DNA of 64,000 bases from Microvirga tunisiensis (GTDB taxonomy: Bacteria; Pseudomonadota; Alphaproteobacteria; Rhizobiales; Beijerinckiaceae): positions 186,001 to 250,000 of the forward strand of contig NZ_VOSK01000001.1 in the NCBI RefSeq assembly GCF_009296175.1. The letters run 5' to 3'. The position numbers and the translations under genes are program-made. The notes beneath the pieces are model-generated. The model did no database searches, was not told the origin of the DNA, and saw only the letters and a list, made by a program, of their open reading frames with translations. The first letter of the stretch is position 1. Each line of letters starts with the position of its first letter. Below, piece by piece: positions 18,477 through 26,653 of this stretch.

Positions 18477-18815
18477 ATGTTGAATCTCGCCTTCGAAAAT
18501 GACGGAGAAGAGCGTCAGGGCTTTATGAAGATGTTCTCATCCCTGGCGGATGAGGGACTCAAGAATGCCAGCAAAGGCTTCTCTGAGTTCGTGTCTGGTC
18601 ATGAGATCGGAGCTCCTTCGGCTCCGGAGAGTAACCGCGGTCAGCAGTCGGAGAGATTCTATGCAACGGCCCTGGCAGCGGCTGACCGGGGTATGGACGA
18701 ACTGGCCGGTAAAGGATTCGAGCAGGGATGCCACCGGGCGGCCGCTGAGCTGTTTCATGCTCAGGAGGCTCGGCCCGCGAAGTCGCGCACTTCGGCCGGG
18801 CGGGACTTTGATTAA
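18477..18815 (+). CDS. Hypothetical protein, 112 aa
   Basis: MLNLAFENDGEERQGFMKMF start with GGGAG eight bases upstream. A soluble helical protein rich in Ala, Glu and Gly; contains ERFYATALAAADRGMDELAG. No family recognised. It ends 11 bp before the large membrane-protein gene on the same strand, so the two are probably co-transcribed and may work together. Confidence 0.6.
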   Translation: MLNLAFENDGEERQGFMKMFSSLADEGLKNASKGFSEFVSGHEIGAPSAPESNRGQQSERFYATALAAADRGMDELAGKGFEQGCHRAAAELFHAQEARPAKSRTSAGRDFD

Positions 18816-18826
18816 GGGGCCCAAGT

Positions 18827-21751
18827 GTGAGCAGTCTACGTGCGGCGTTGCCCATCAGTGCTCTCCCGTTTTGGGAGAGCCATCGGGGCGTCTATATTTC
18901 GACCGGCGTGGGCGGAACAGCGTTCGTCTCCGTCTACCTGTTGTCTGGATCATGGTTTGCCAGCGTCCTGGCGCTGGGACTTGCGATTAGGATCTCGCTT
19001 GTTGGTAAGCCATTGGTGCTCTGGGGAGCTGCCGTCAGTTTGAACTGGCTTCTGCTGACATGGCTCGTCTCAGGAGTGAACCTGATCTACCCGCCGGATC
19101 TGGTGGAGATTGCGCGGAGCTGGTCGTCCGACACTCCCATCAACGGGTGGGTCCCTGGTCTCACCTTCGTTGCGCTTTTGGCTTGGCTTGGTCCGGCTAG
19201 GTGGGGAGAGACCAGGACGAAAGCGTGGATTGGCCGGCATTCCTTACCAAACGTCGCCCTGATCCTAATCGGCCTGGTGGCTTTGCTGATGGTCGGTCGT
19301 CTTTTTCTTTCAGATTTTGGAATGCTTGTGCGGCTTGGTGCCGGAATAGGAGTTTTTCTCATGGGATGGCAGTGGCTCAACAGGCTTCAGACCTCGATGA
19401 AGAAGGATCTGAAGCAGATGGTGGTCGACAGCTCGGTTGATCGTTCGCGGTCCGACGTCGCGGACGCCAGGATTGCATCCCTAACACGTGCCCAGGCTGC
19501 GGCGCCTCAGGTCAACCGTAGCACAGGGATGGTTCAAGCTAGCCCACTTGTGGCCCCGGCGGTTCCGCAGGTCGTTTCAGTCTTCGACCCTCTAATGAAT
19601 GGGGGAGGGGAGGACTTCACCACATCGCTGACTTCGGAGGATGTCGAAGCCGTCAATGATAACGACGATGGCGAGACCGGCGAAGAGATTCCCCTAGGGC
19701 GGTTTCACGACACGATCGATCTCGATCTGGTCGAGAACCTTCTTGCTGGCTCAGAGGATGATGACGAGAGCTACGTGCTATTGCGCGACGCGAGGGCTCT
19801 CCTCATCGAGAGGCAACGGCAACAGACCGCAGCTTCCGTCGAGTCAGATGATGCCGATCTCGTCCAAGAACCTGAGATCGTCCCAATCATCCCGCCAGAG
19901 AGTGTGGCTCCAGTCAAAGTTGAAGTAGCGGAAACGAAGGCAGTAGAACCCGTGCAACAGTCTCTCGCATCCGTGGCCCCTGTCGTGGTCACGCCATCCA
20001 TTCCTGAGATCTCTGAAGATCAGGAGCACCGCCTGCGGATCAGGAGCGAAGCTGTCCGACTGCTTGAGCTGTACAAGCGGATCCTATCCAGCGGTTCTGT
20101 CGAGGAAAAGCTCACGACGGACATTCTTCCGCTTATTACAGAAGAGCATGAGGAGGTCATCGCGACCCTCGAAGGCGGCTTGGATCTGAATCGTTCCGTT
20201 AAACATCTTAGGGAGGGTAAGCCCCCAGAAGCGGCCGAGCAGGGCTCTGAGGCCACTGAGGACGATGTCGGACAATCCAGTGAGGAGGAACTCTACAACG
20301 CAGCCGCCGGGGCTGCGATCATGCCTCAGCATGAGATCGAGCGGCGCCTTGGCGAGCGGGGCCGGGAACTCCCGGAGGAAGACGAGATCAACCAGCTTCT
20401 GAAGCGTCTGATTAAGTATAACGGGACCGATGAATTTTTCAGCTATTTAGACCTGCACGTCCGGGGTCTGATCGCGAGGGATGCCTCGATTGAATTCGAT
20501 CGAGTGGATTTCGGATTGTGCAAGGGTCTGCTCGGACTGGCGAGTGAAGACAGCCTTGCCAAGAAAGGGTTTGGATCGATCGAGGCCGCGGCCAACCGTC
20601 TGACTTTCTTTCTGGCGCATAAGGTAACCGCCAGTCGATTTGCAAAGGTGAAGGAGCTCGCCGAGGTCGGCTTCCAGAACAAGACTGAGCTCAAGTGGGC
20701 TCAAGGAGTGCGGCCCTATCTGGAAACGTTCTTTGAAGCCTTTCCAGAGCATCAGGATATTGGCGCAGGGTTCGCCTCCCTACTGAGTGAAGCAGAATTT
20801 CGGTACGACTTCGCCGGGACAAGGGACTGGGTACAGGAGGGATTGTCGGGCCGGTCTGGGCTGGATCAGAAGGCAATCAGCATTGGCCGCAGTCGTGTGC
20901 TGGGCAGCAGCTTACCTGGAGCAACTCAGGAGGCGTTAACCCAGTTCATCAACCTGCAGAAGCCGATTGATATCATTGAATTCGCGATGCGGCAGGAAAG
21001 CATGATCACCAGGAAGGATGAGGGGGATCACCCCCTTTATCCGGCCTATATGGCGCTGTACTGCCGTGCGTACCAAATCGTATGTCAGATGAAGGCGAGC
21101 TTGCAGGGACGCCCATTCCTGCTTGACCAGCTTCCGGAGATCCTAAAGTCCCGTGACGAGAAGTTGCTCGGCTTGTTCCATAAGATGGAACGTGACGGCG
21201 AGATGTACGAGACATGGGTCCGGGAGCAGAAGGACAAGATTGATAACGTGGCTAGCCTCGAAGGGACGATCGGTCGCCTGACTGAGGATCTCTCGAACCG
21301 GAATCAGGAGTTGCAGGTTTTCAAGGAATCCAAGACCGGCCTGCGTGTCGATCCACTCGAGGAGGTCGCCCGCCTGATTGTCGAGAAGAAGCCGATGTTC
21401 AAGATGGTTAAGGACCAAGGCCCCATCAGACTTCAGGCCAATTCAAGTGGGCACATTATCTCTTTCGTTCATGGGATGTCGCTGAACTGGAAGGTCGAGA
21501 ACGGAGGGAATGGATTGGCCTCGGAGAACGGCCACTTCAAGGTTGATTTGGCGGCTCTGAGGGCCAGCCTGCGCGGAAAGAGCGGCTTGGACGAAGCAAT
21601 GCCAATCCGGCTAAGAGTCGTGGTGGTAAATGGAGCAGTTGTGGGCGCACGACCGCAGAACTTTGCCTTCACAGATAAGGAAGTTCTGCAGAACCCTGAT
21701 ATTGTGATGAATCGGAGCGAGGTCGACCAGGACAAGAACGCTAAGGCGTAG
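18827..21751 (+). CDS. Large membrane-anchored protein, 974 aa
   Basis: GTG start with AAGGGG upstream. The first 190 residues hold about six hydrophobic segments (VYISTGVGGTAFVSVYLL, VALILIGLVALLMVGRLFL, MLVRLGAGIGVFLMGW). Residues about 200-400 are acidic and low complexity; 400-800 are helical and charged; a coiled-coil-like segment follows near 800-850 (MERDGEMYETWVREQKDKID, GTIGRLTEDLSNRNQELQ); the last 120 residues are mixed alpha/beta. This layout suggests an inner-membrane scaffold with a large cytoplasmic part. No homologous family is recognised. A long hairpin follows the gene. Confidence 0.7.
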   Translation: MSSLRAALPISALPFWESHRGVYISTGVGGTAFVSVYLLSGSWFASVLALGLAIRISLVGKPLVLWGAAVSLNWLLLTWLVSGVNLIYPPDLVEIARSWSSDTPINGWVPGLTFVALLAWLGPARWGETRTKAWIGRHSLPNVALILIGLVALLMVGRLFLSDFGMLVRLGAGIGVFLMGWQWLNRLQTSMKKDLKQMVVDSSVDRSRSDVADARIASLTRAQAAAPQVNRSTGMVQASPLVAPAVPQVVSVFDPLMNGGGEDFTTSLTSEDVEAVNDNDDGETGEEIPLGRFHDTIDLDLVENLLAGSEDDDESYVLLRDARALLIERQRQQTAASVESDDADLVQEPEIVPIIPPESVAPVKVEVAETKAVEPVQQSLASVAPVVVTPSIPEISEDQEHRLRIRSEAVRLLELYKRILSSGSVEEKLTTDILPLITEEHEEVIATLEGGLDLNRSVKHLREGKPPEAAEQGSEATEDDVGQSSEEELYNAAAGAAIMPQHEIERRLGERGRELPEEDEINQLLKRLIKYNGTDEFFSYLDLHVRGLIARDASIEFDRVDFGLCKGLLGLASEDSLAKKGFGSIEAAANRLTFFLAHKVTASRFAKVKELAEVGFQNKTELKWAQGVRPYLETFFEAFPEHQDIGAGFASLLSEAEFRYDFAGTRDWVQEGLSGRSGLDQKAISIGRSRVLGSSLPGATQEALTQFINLQKPIDIIEFAMRQESMITRKDEGDHPLYPAYMALYCRAYQIVCQMKASLQGRPFLLDQLPEILKSRDEKLLGLFHKMERDGEMYETWVREQKDKIDNVASLEGTIGRLTEDLSNRNQELQVFKESKTGLRVDPLEEVARLIVEKKPMFKMVKDQGPIRLQANSSGHIISFVHGMSLNWKVENGGNGLASENGHFKVDLAALRASLRGKSGLDEAMPIRLRVVVVNGAVVGARPQNFAFTDKEVLQNPDIVMNRSEVDQDKNAKA

Positions 21752-21807
21752 TCTGTCGAGCAGGTACGGCTCGAGCACGGACTTATGTTGAATAGGCCCG
21801 GACTTAA

Positions 21808-21849
21808 TTGCGCCGTGGGTCTGCTCGGGTTAGCAGGCCCACGGCGCAA
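21808..21849 (+). terminator. Long near-perfect hairpin
   Basis: TTGCGCCGTGGG pairs with CCCACGGCGCAA and, inside it, CTGCT pairs with AGCAG around a six-base loop. No T-run follows, so it could be a terminator-like or mRNA-protecting structure for the 974-aa gene or part of the leader of the next gene. Confidence 0.6.
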
Positions 21850-21893
21850 AGGTCGTTAACCACTATTTTGGTTAGAGAATAAATCCCATTAGA

Positions 21894-21911
21894 GTGGCCT
21901 AGGTCATTTTC
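21894..21911 (+). promoter_or_regulatory. Shared intergenic motif, copy 1
   Basis: GTGGCCTAGGTCATTTTC lies 119 bp upstream of the 22030 gene. A 17-of-18 match (C instead of T at one position) occurs on the opposite strand at 34884-34901. The central GGCCTAGG is nearly palindromic, as expected of a dimeric-regulator site. Confidence 0.45.
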
Positions 21912-22029
21912 AACGGTTTACTGTTCAGGTTTACGGGTGTTATGATTCTTATGTTGCGGCGGGAGATGCGCTGCCCCGATTCCCGGCACTGGGCCGGCGG
22001 GATGTCCGAATGGACAATGGAGAGTGAGC

Positions 22030-22659
22030 ATGGCGACGGCGGTACAGCACGCTGAAAACACCACTCAGAAGGCTTCCAAGAACACCGCGATCGATGAGGC
22101 TCTGGCCACCATCGACGGCCTGACGAACCGGAAGGGTCACATCCCGATGGTTCTTCCGCGGCAGGTTCCGAGGCAGAACCCGGAGACTAAGCAGTTTTTC
22201 TTCACCGGTCGTTTCATTTCGATCGACGGCAAGTACTTCGACCAGGCTGCCAAAGCCCATGAGAAGGCGACCGGCGAGAAGGTAAATGAGATCAAGGTCG
22301 GCAAAAACACGCTGACGCGTGACGAGAAGGGTCACTTCCCGTCTGCTCGGGTCAACTGGTTCGTGGGTAAGGAAAACCCAATCGTAGCGGACGCCGCCTA
22401 CAAGAAGGTTATGGGGAACCATCGGATGCAGTTCCTGATGATGAACCACGACCTCGTTCGCAATGACAAGACTGGCAAGACCGGTCTCGAGGCGATTGAT
22501 AAGTCGGGCTTCGCCTTCATAGAGGCAAAGGGTCTGCGTGAGCGGGTCAACCAGGTGAACGCACGAGCCATCAAGGATGCCGTGACGCAAGGTAACCAGA
22601 TCTATAAGGATAAGGTTGCCGAGATGCGGAGCGCCAAGGATCAAGGTCAGTCTCGCTAA
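22030..22659 (+). CDS. Hypothetical protein, 209 aa, probably abundant
   Basis: ATG at 22030 with GGAGAG upstream; a GTG two codons earlier is less likely. Soluble, basic and Lys-rich, with FFFTGRFISIDGKYFDQAAK, NWFVGKENPIVADAAYKKVM and a helical C-terminus (RERVNQVNARAIKDAVTQGN). No family recognised. It is monocistronic, with a long leader region and one of the strongest terminators in the window, a pattern seen for highly expressed nucleoid or structural proteins. That inference is not tested by the sequence. Confidence 0.65.
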   Translation: MATAVQHAENTTQKASKNTAIDEALATIDGLTNRKGHIPMVLPRQVPRQNPETKQFFFTGRFISIDGKYFDQAAKAHEKATGEKVNEIKVGKNTLTRDEKGHFPSARVNWFVGKENPIVADAAYKKVMGNHRMQFLMMNHDLVRNDKTGKTGLEAIDKSGFAFIEAKGLRERVNQVNARAIKDAVTQGNQIYKDKVAEMRSAKDQGQSR

Positions 22660-22690
22660 GCAACTGGCGAACAGCGTCAAGAGATTAAGG

Positions 22691-22719
22691 GGGAGGTTCA
22701 CTGGAACCTCCCTTTTTTT
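22691..22719 (+). terminator. Strong rho-independent terminator
   Basis: Nine-base-pair stem GGGAGGTTC/GAACCTCCC with a four-base loop followed by seven T residues, about 30 bp after the stop of the 209-aa gene. Confidence 0.93.
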
Positions 22720-22776
22720 GTCTCTGCCAATTTGGTAGCCGTTGAGAAGTCAACCAATCTGTATTGGACAGATTCT

Positions 22777-23193
22777 ATGCTGCATACACCCCAAGTCATG
22801 CACGAACTGGGTGATCGCTTTGTCGCCCTGTGCCGCGAACTAGCCGCCCACTATAAGAGTCCGCACGATTTTCCTATGACCGCTACCTCTCTTGTCCGTG
22901 GTCGCGAGCCTTCGGTGGCGCGGTCGATCGGGATCGTTAATCCGATGAACCTGGACGGCAAGATCTCAGATCCGATCCTCGTACTGTCGCAAATGAGCCA
23001 ATGCTCGCCGCTCCAACCGGTCTCGCCACTGGACAACGTCGTGGAGCAGAATCTCAAGAACGGCGCGCGCCGAGGCCTCAATCGACGGCGAACGGCGGAG
23101 ATTCATGCTCGCATGCGGGAGGAGGGGCATACCCAGATCCCCATGAGTGGGCGTGGATTCGAAGGCGGCGGATCCGCCGGCGGACCGGGTTAG
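22777..23193 (+). CDS. Hypothetical protein, 138 aa
   Basis: Frame open from a TTG at 22732; the ATG at 22777 (MLHTPQVMHELGDRFVALCR) is preferred although its ribosome-binding site is weak. The middle contains SLVRGREPSVARSIGIVNPM; the C-terminus is basic then Gly-rich (GRGFEGGGSAGGPG). No family recognised. It ends nine bases before the next gene, which has its own GGAGG. Confidence 0.5.
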   Translation: MLHTPQVMHELGDRFVALCRELAAHYKSPHDFPMTATSLVRGREPSVARSIGIVNPMNLDGKISDPILVLSQMSQCSPLQPVSPLDNVVEQNLKNGARRGLNRRRTAEIHARMREEGHTQIPMSGRGFEGGGSAGGPG

Positions 23194-23202
23194 GAGGTCG
23201 CG

Positions 23203-23559
23203 ATGAGCTATCCAGTATGTCGCCGGGATCTCGATCTTGTGGCTCGGCCGAATGGACGTCCGATGCTCCTGATGAAGGGTCCGCGCGTTCCGGAAGAGGA
23301 CTATCTTGGCGCCCGTCTATTCATCGACTTCGACCGCAACTCAATCAAGGGCTACTTTAAGCACTACGAGAGCGAGAATAACGAGGAGCGTATTGTCTCG
23401 ATAGTGGAAGTTGACGCCGTGGAATGGTCACTCTCGATGCCGCTCACCGAAGGCATCTATGTAGACTTCCTAGTCCTCAACGACGCAAAGGATCCGGCGT
23501 CATACGGAACTGAGGATATTCAAAACTTTATGGCTTGCGTTCGCAGGGTCGGACAGTAG
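23203..23559 (+). CDS. Hypothetical protein, 118 aa
   Basis: Very good ribosome-binding site (AGGAGG) seven bases from the ATG. A small mixed alpha/beta protein with FIDFDRNSIKGYFKHYESEN and IYVDFLVLNDAKDPASYGTE. No family recognised. Probably co-transcribed with the preceding 138-aa gene and possibly with the ParA-like gene 59 bp downstream. Confidence 0.6.
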   Translation: MSYPVCRRDLDLVARPNGRPMLLMKGPRVPEEDYLGARLFIDFDRNSIKGYFKHYESENNEERIVSIVEVDAVEWSLSMPLTEGIYVDFLVLNDAKDPASYGTEDIQNFMACVRRVGQ

Positions 23560-23618
23560 CCTTTCTACGTTGTTGTTACTTGCCGTGAAATCTCCGGCAG
23601 ATTCCTAGGGATAGAACC

Positions 23619-24437
23619 ATGCAGCCCGCAATCCTTGTCGGCAACCGTACTGGCGGCCAGGGCAAGACCTTAGTGTCTCATATTCTCCATTATTCATACG
23701 GCCTGGTAGGGTCCGATATGAAAGCCGTTGCGGCTGACACTCCAGAGGAGGGAACAGATCAGCATTCCAAGCTCGGTCGGATCCTCCCGGATGTGGCGGA
23801 GTTGGGCATTGGTGCTGGACTGGCCAAGATTCGCGCCAACCCCCAATCCGCGGTCCAGTATTGGGATAAGATTGGTGCATACCTGCGAAGGGGAGACTGC
23901 ATCATCGACCTTGGTGCCAATGTCCTGCCGCTGGTTTTCGACTGGGCTAACGCGCGCAATGCAGGACGGCTTTTTGAAGCGTCGGAGATCTATCTAGTTA
24001 TTCCAGTGACGGCACAAGCGCAGTCCGTACACGATGCGAAGGAAATCCTCGAGCTTGCAGCCAAGAACCAAGATAAGCTTCCAATCACCAGGCGCTACGT
24101 CATTCAGAATGAGTATCATGGCAAATTTGATGCCCTGAAGACACTGCCGGAGTACCGAGCCCTCCTTGAAGCCGTGAAGGCAAATAAGGCAACGCTCATC
24201 ACCATTGAGCGCTGCCAGTCTGAAGTCTGGGATCAAATTGAAGGGAAGTTCATGAACTTCCGCGACTTGGCAAACCTCGATTACAAAGGCTTTGCTGACA
24301 AGTTCAAGATCGACGATTTTGCAGCTTCCGGTGCTCAGCATGATTTCATCACGTGGCTGAACAAAAATGACGAAGTGTTCACGGCTGCGGGATTAGTAGC
24401 GAAGCGCATGAACCACGAATCGCTGAAGATCGCGTGA
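23619..24437 (+). CDS. ParA/StbB-like P-loop ATPase
   Basis: 272 residues with a deviant Walker A at the N-terminus (VGNRTGGQGKTLVSHIL), a Walker A' -like region, CIIDLGANVLPLV as Walker B, and YLVIPVTAQAQSVHDAKEIL. This is the MinD/ParA/Mrp fold used for partition, cargo positioning or conjugative plasmid stability (StbB). No centromere-like iterons were noticed nearby. The following gene overlaps by four bases (GTGA), as expected of a partner protein. A role in segregation is plausible, not proven. Confidence 0.7.
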   Translation: MQPAILVGNRTGGQGKTLVSHILHYSYGLVGSDMKAVAADTPEEGTDQHSKLGRILPDVAELGIGAGLAKIRANPQSAVQYWDKIGAYLRRGDCIIDLGANVLPLVFDWANARNAGRLFEASEIYLVIPVTAQAQSVHDAKEILELAAKNQDKLPITRRYVIQNEYHGKFDALKTLPEYRALLEAVKANKATLITIERCQSEVWDQIEGKFMNFRDLANLDYKGFADKFKIDDFAASGAQHDFITWLNKNDEVFTAAGLVAKRMNHESLKIA

Positions 24438-24901
24438 TCAGAACCTCAGGCGATCTAAAGCGTGCTGCCGAGGAGGCGAAGCGACGTCATGCAGTCATGC
24501 GTCGGACGCGCCTCCTAGAAATTACCGCAAACATCGAAGCGGCAATTAAGCAGGGTAAGGGTCAAGTCGGGCAGGTTCTGGAGGCGCTCTCTGAACGGGA
24601 GCGGTCTGATCTGCTCATTCACTTCCCCGAAATACTTGAGCGCCTTGCTGGAGCTCAGAATGTAGATGAGATGTCCGAGATTCTTCGCGGAGCTCGGACA
24701 TTACTCTTGAAAGGTAGGTCAAGCTGCCGGTCTGATGGCGACATAGATCTGACCTTGCGGGCATTCGTGACTGCGCGAGTACCTGAGTCGAGGCAGCGGG
24801 ACACCTGGGAAAAGCTGAAGGAGATAGAGAGCACTTCGAGGAAAGGCCTTCTTCCTCTAGCTTGGCTTTGGCTTAGGTATCGACTGTGCGTGAAGTGGTA
24901 G
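24434..24901 (+). CDS. Hypothetical partner of the ParA-like ATPase, 155 aa
   Basis: GTG start overlapping the ATPase stop by four bases. Helical, basic N-terminal half (DLKRAAEEAKRRHAVMRRTR, EITANIEAAIKQGKGQVGQV) resembling a DNA-binding or adaptor protein, ending in a Trp/Leu-rich tail (GLLPLAWLWLRYRLCVKW) that could be a membrane-peripheral helix. The family is not recognised. A strong terminator follows, closing the operon. Confidence 0.55.
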   Translation: MIRTSGDLKRAAEEAKRRHAVMRRTRLLEITANIEAAIKQGKGQVGQVLEALSERERSDLLIHFPEILERLAGAQNVDEMSEILRGARTLLLKGRSSCRSDGDIDLTLRAFVTARVPESRQRDTWEKLKEIESTSRKGLLPLAWLWLRYRLCVKW

Positions 24902-24920
24902 TTGAACCCATTCGCCACAA

Positions 24921-24950
24921 AAAAGGCCCGGAGGCTTCTCCGGGCCTTTT
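24921..24950. terminator. Strong bidirectional terminator
   Basis: Perfect 13-bp inverted repeat AAAAGGCCCGGAG/CTCCGGGCCTTTT with a four-base loop between the convergent ParA operon (plus) and the coiled-coil gene (minus). Confidence 0.93.
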
Positions 24951-24988
24951 CGTTTCGTCTAAGGGGATCTGAGCCAATGAGGCTCCGA

Positions 24989-25789
24989 TTAGTTCCAGTC
25001 CTCATCATCGTCGGCCGGGACTCCTGGGATCGCAGGACCGACCTCGTCTGCAGCTGTTGTTTCTGCCCCCGTGCCAAGGAGAGAGGCAATGAGCGGATCG
25101 GCCGCCTGTTCGTCGTGGCCTAGGGAATGTCCTGACGTAACAAGGTGTGCCTCCGCGAGGCCTGCGAAGGGATCATCGCTAGTCTGCGTTGTCTCGCTGT
25201 CTTCGTCGATCAGCAATTCAGACCCTTCAAACCCTCCGTTGTCTCGCGTCAAGGACTCGTGCGTAGACTCCTGGTAAGCTCCGTCGACTGAACCAGCGCT
25301 ATCGTTGCTCGGCTGCTGCTCATCACCACCCAGTAATTCTGAATGAGCTGCGACATCCGCCGCCTCTCCTACGGGGTTAACCTCGTCAGAGCCCGAATCC
25401 GCGGCGGGGGTATCCGCGGTCTCGCCGCGAGTACGGCGCTTTGTGCCTCTGGCTGGTCCCGGCCGGCGCTGCGGCCTGATCTCCTCGATCGGAACCTCTA
25501 AGCTGGCGACACCGGCTAGCACGAGGGCGTCGGTTCTCTGGGAGATCAGAGCACGTACCGCGTCTTCGTTCAGGTTCCGCTCGTGCAGGATATCATGAAG
25601 AGACTTTTCGTAAGCATCCTTGGCGATCGAGATAATCGCGTTGATCTCTTCAATCAGAGTGTCATGATCGCGCCGGAGTTCCTCCATGCGTTGTTCGAAC
25701 TCAGTCGAACTCTTGGTCAACGCCAGTTCCGCGGCGCGCAGCTTCAGAAGCGCTTCTTCAGCGCGGGCGAATTCTATTGGATTGAACAT
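24989..25789 (-). CDS. Coiled-coil protein with acidic disordered tail, 266 aa
   Basis: ATG 25789 (MFNPIEFARAEEALLKLRAA) follows AGAGAG; an upstream in-frame start is less likely. The first 85 residues are a heptad-like coiled coil (FEQRMEELRRDHDTLIEEIN) followed by a helical segment (AVRALISQRTDALVLAGVAS), a short basic patch (RRPGPARGTKRRTRGE) that could bind DNA, and about 140 acidic low-complexity residues ending DDDEDWN. The layout recalls nucleoid-associated proteins, but no family is recognised. Its leader carries a CAATCCCCTAGAG motif. Confidence 0.6.
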   Translation of the reverse strand: MFNPIEFARAEEALLKLRAAELALTKSSTEFEQRMEELRRDHDTLIEEINAIISIAKDAYEKSLHDILHERNLNEDAVRALISQRTDALVLAGVASLEVPIEEIRPQRRPGPARGTKRRTRGETADTPAADSGSDEVNPVGEAADVAAHSELLGGDEQQPSNDSAGSVDGAYQESTHESLTRDNGGFEGSELLIDEDSETTQTSDDPFAGLAEAHLVTSGHSLGHDEQAADPLIASLLGTGAETTAADEVGPAIPGVPADDDEDWN

Positions 25790-25977
25790 TTTTCTCTCTA
25801 GGGGATTGAAACCGTGAATGCCTCTGCAAGGCGAGTACAATCAGAGTCCCGACCGGTTGACTCTAGGCTCGCTCATTTCCTGGCTGCGTCCCCGCCTTAG
25901 TGGGCGAAAATCGGAAATAGCGTCAGACTTTCCTGCAATTTGGGTCAGCGTATTGCATTAGAAATTCATACTTCTGG

Positions 25978-25989
25978 GTGTTCGAACAC
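25978..25989. repeat. 12-bp palindrome
   Basis: GTGTTCGAACAC is a perfect palindrome in the 215-bp gap between the M15-type peptidase gene end and the coiled-coil gene start. It could be an operator or part of a terminator; nothing else supports either. Confidence 0.4.
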
Positions 25990-26004
25990 ACTGTCAAAGA
26001 AGCC

Positions 26005-26622
26005 TCACCAAACCCTGATCGGCCCAGTGTCGCAGTGACAGAATCCTGGATAGCGCCCGAGCCCGCCATACCGCATGCTCTGGACGTAATCGGCGACACG
26101 GCTCGCGGAGATCCCGTCGAGCACTATGTCACAGGCCTGACTGTGCAGATGATACGAGTTAAGAGCGGATCCTTCGGACCGAAGCAACTCGTTCGTTTTG
26201 ACCGTCCGATATCCAGAGTTGATTAGAAGTGGACGCTCAAACCCAGATCCGCGCTGGATAGCCCACAGCAGGTGAAGCAGACGCGGATCCATCGGCATTA
26301 CCTCATTCTCACGCCAATCACGTAGAATGTAGCAAGTTCGGTCATAGCCATACCGGTCATAGACTCCCTGGCGCCAGAAAATGGCTACGAGCTCCTCATG
26401 CGTATGCGGGTTGCGCAACCAGAGTCCGCGATCAGCAGGTAGACCGTTGTCGGTAAGTACCGATAGAGCGTCCATCTTGCGGAGCTCCGAGGGCGGGAAG
26501 CCGGTGGAGACGTCCGGTGCTGCGCCGAGCGCTCGCGTTGGTGAGACTGCTCCGAGGCCAAGTGATGCGAGCCCGGTCAAGATGGATCGCCGCGTCGGAG
26601 CAGGGTATGAATCTTTAAACAC
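26005..26622 (-). CDS. TAT-exported M15-family (DUF882/MepK-like) peptidase
   Basis: 205 residues with a twin-arginine signal (RRSILTGLASLGLGAV) and cleavage near RALGA. The mature part carries the DUF882/peptidase M15 zinc motifs: LLINSGYRT, then SYHLHSQACDI (His and Asp ligands) and GFCHCDTG (second His). Family members cleave peptidoglycan cross-links in the periplasm (MepK/YcbK). On a mobile replicon such an enzyme may open the wall for transfer machinery; it lies near, but is not part of, the envelope gene region downstream in coordinate order. Confidence 0.85.
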   Translation of the reverse strand: MFKDSYPAPTRRSILTGLASLGLGAVSPTRALGAAPDVSTGFPPSELRKMDALSVLTDNGLPADRGLWLRNPHTHEELVAIFWRQGVYDRYGYDRTCYILRDWRENEVMPMDPRLLHLLWAIQRGSGFERPLLINSGYRTVKTNELLRSEGSALNSYHLHSQACDIVLDGISASRVADYVQSMRYGGLGRYPGFCHCDTGPIRVW

Positions 26623-26653
26623 GACAAATTACTCTGTGGGACCTTAGCACCGT

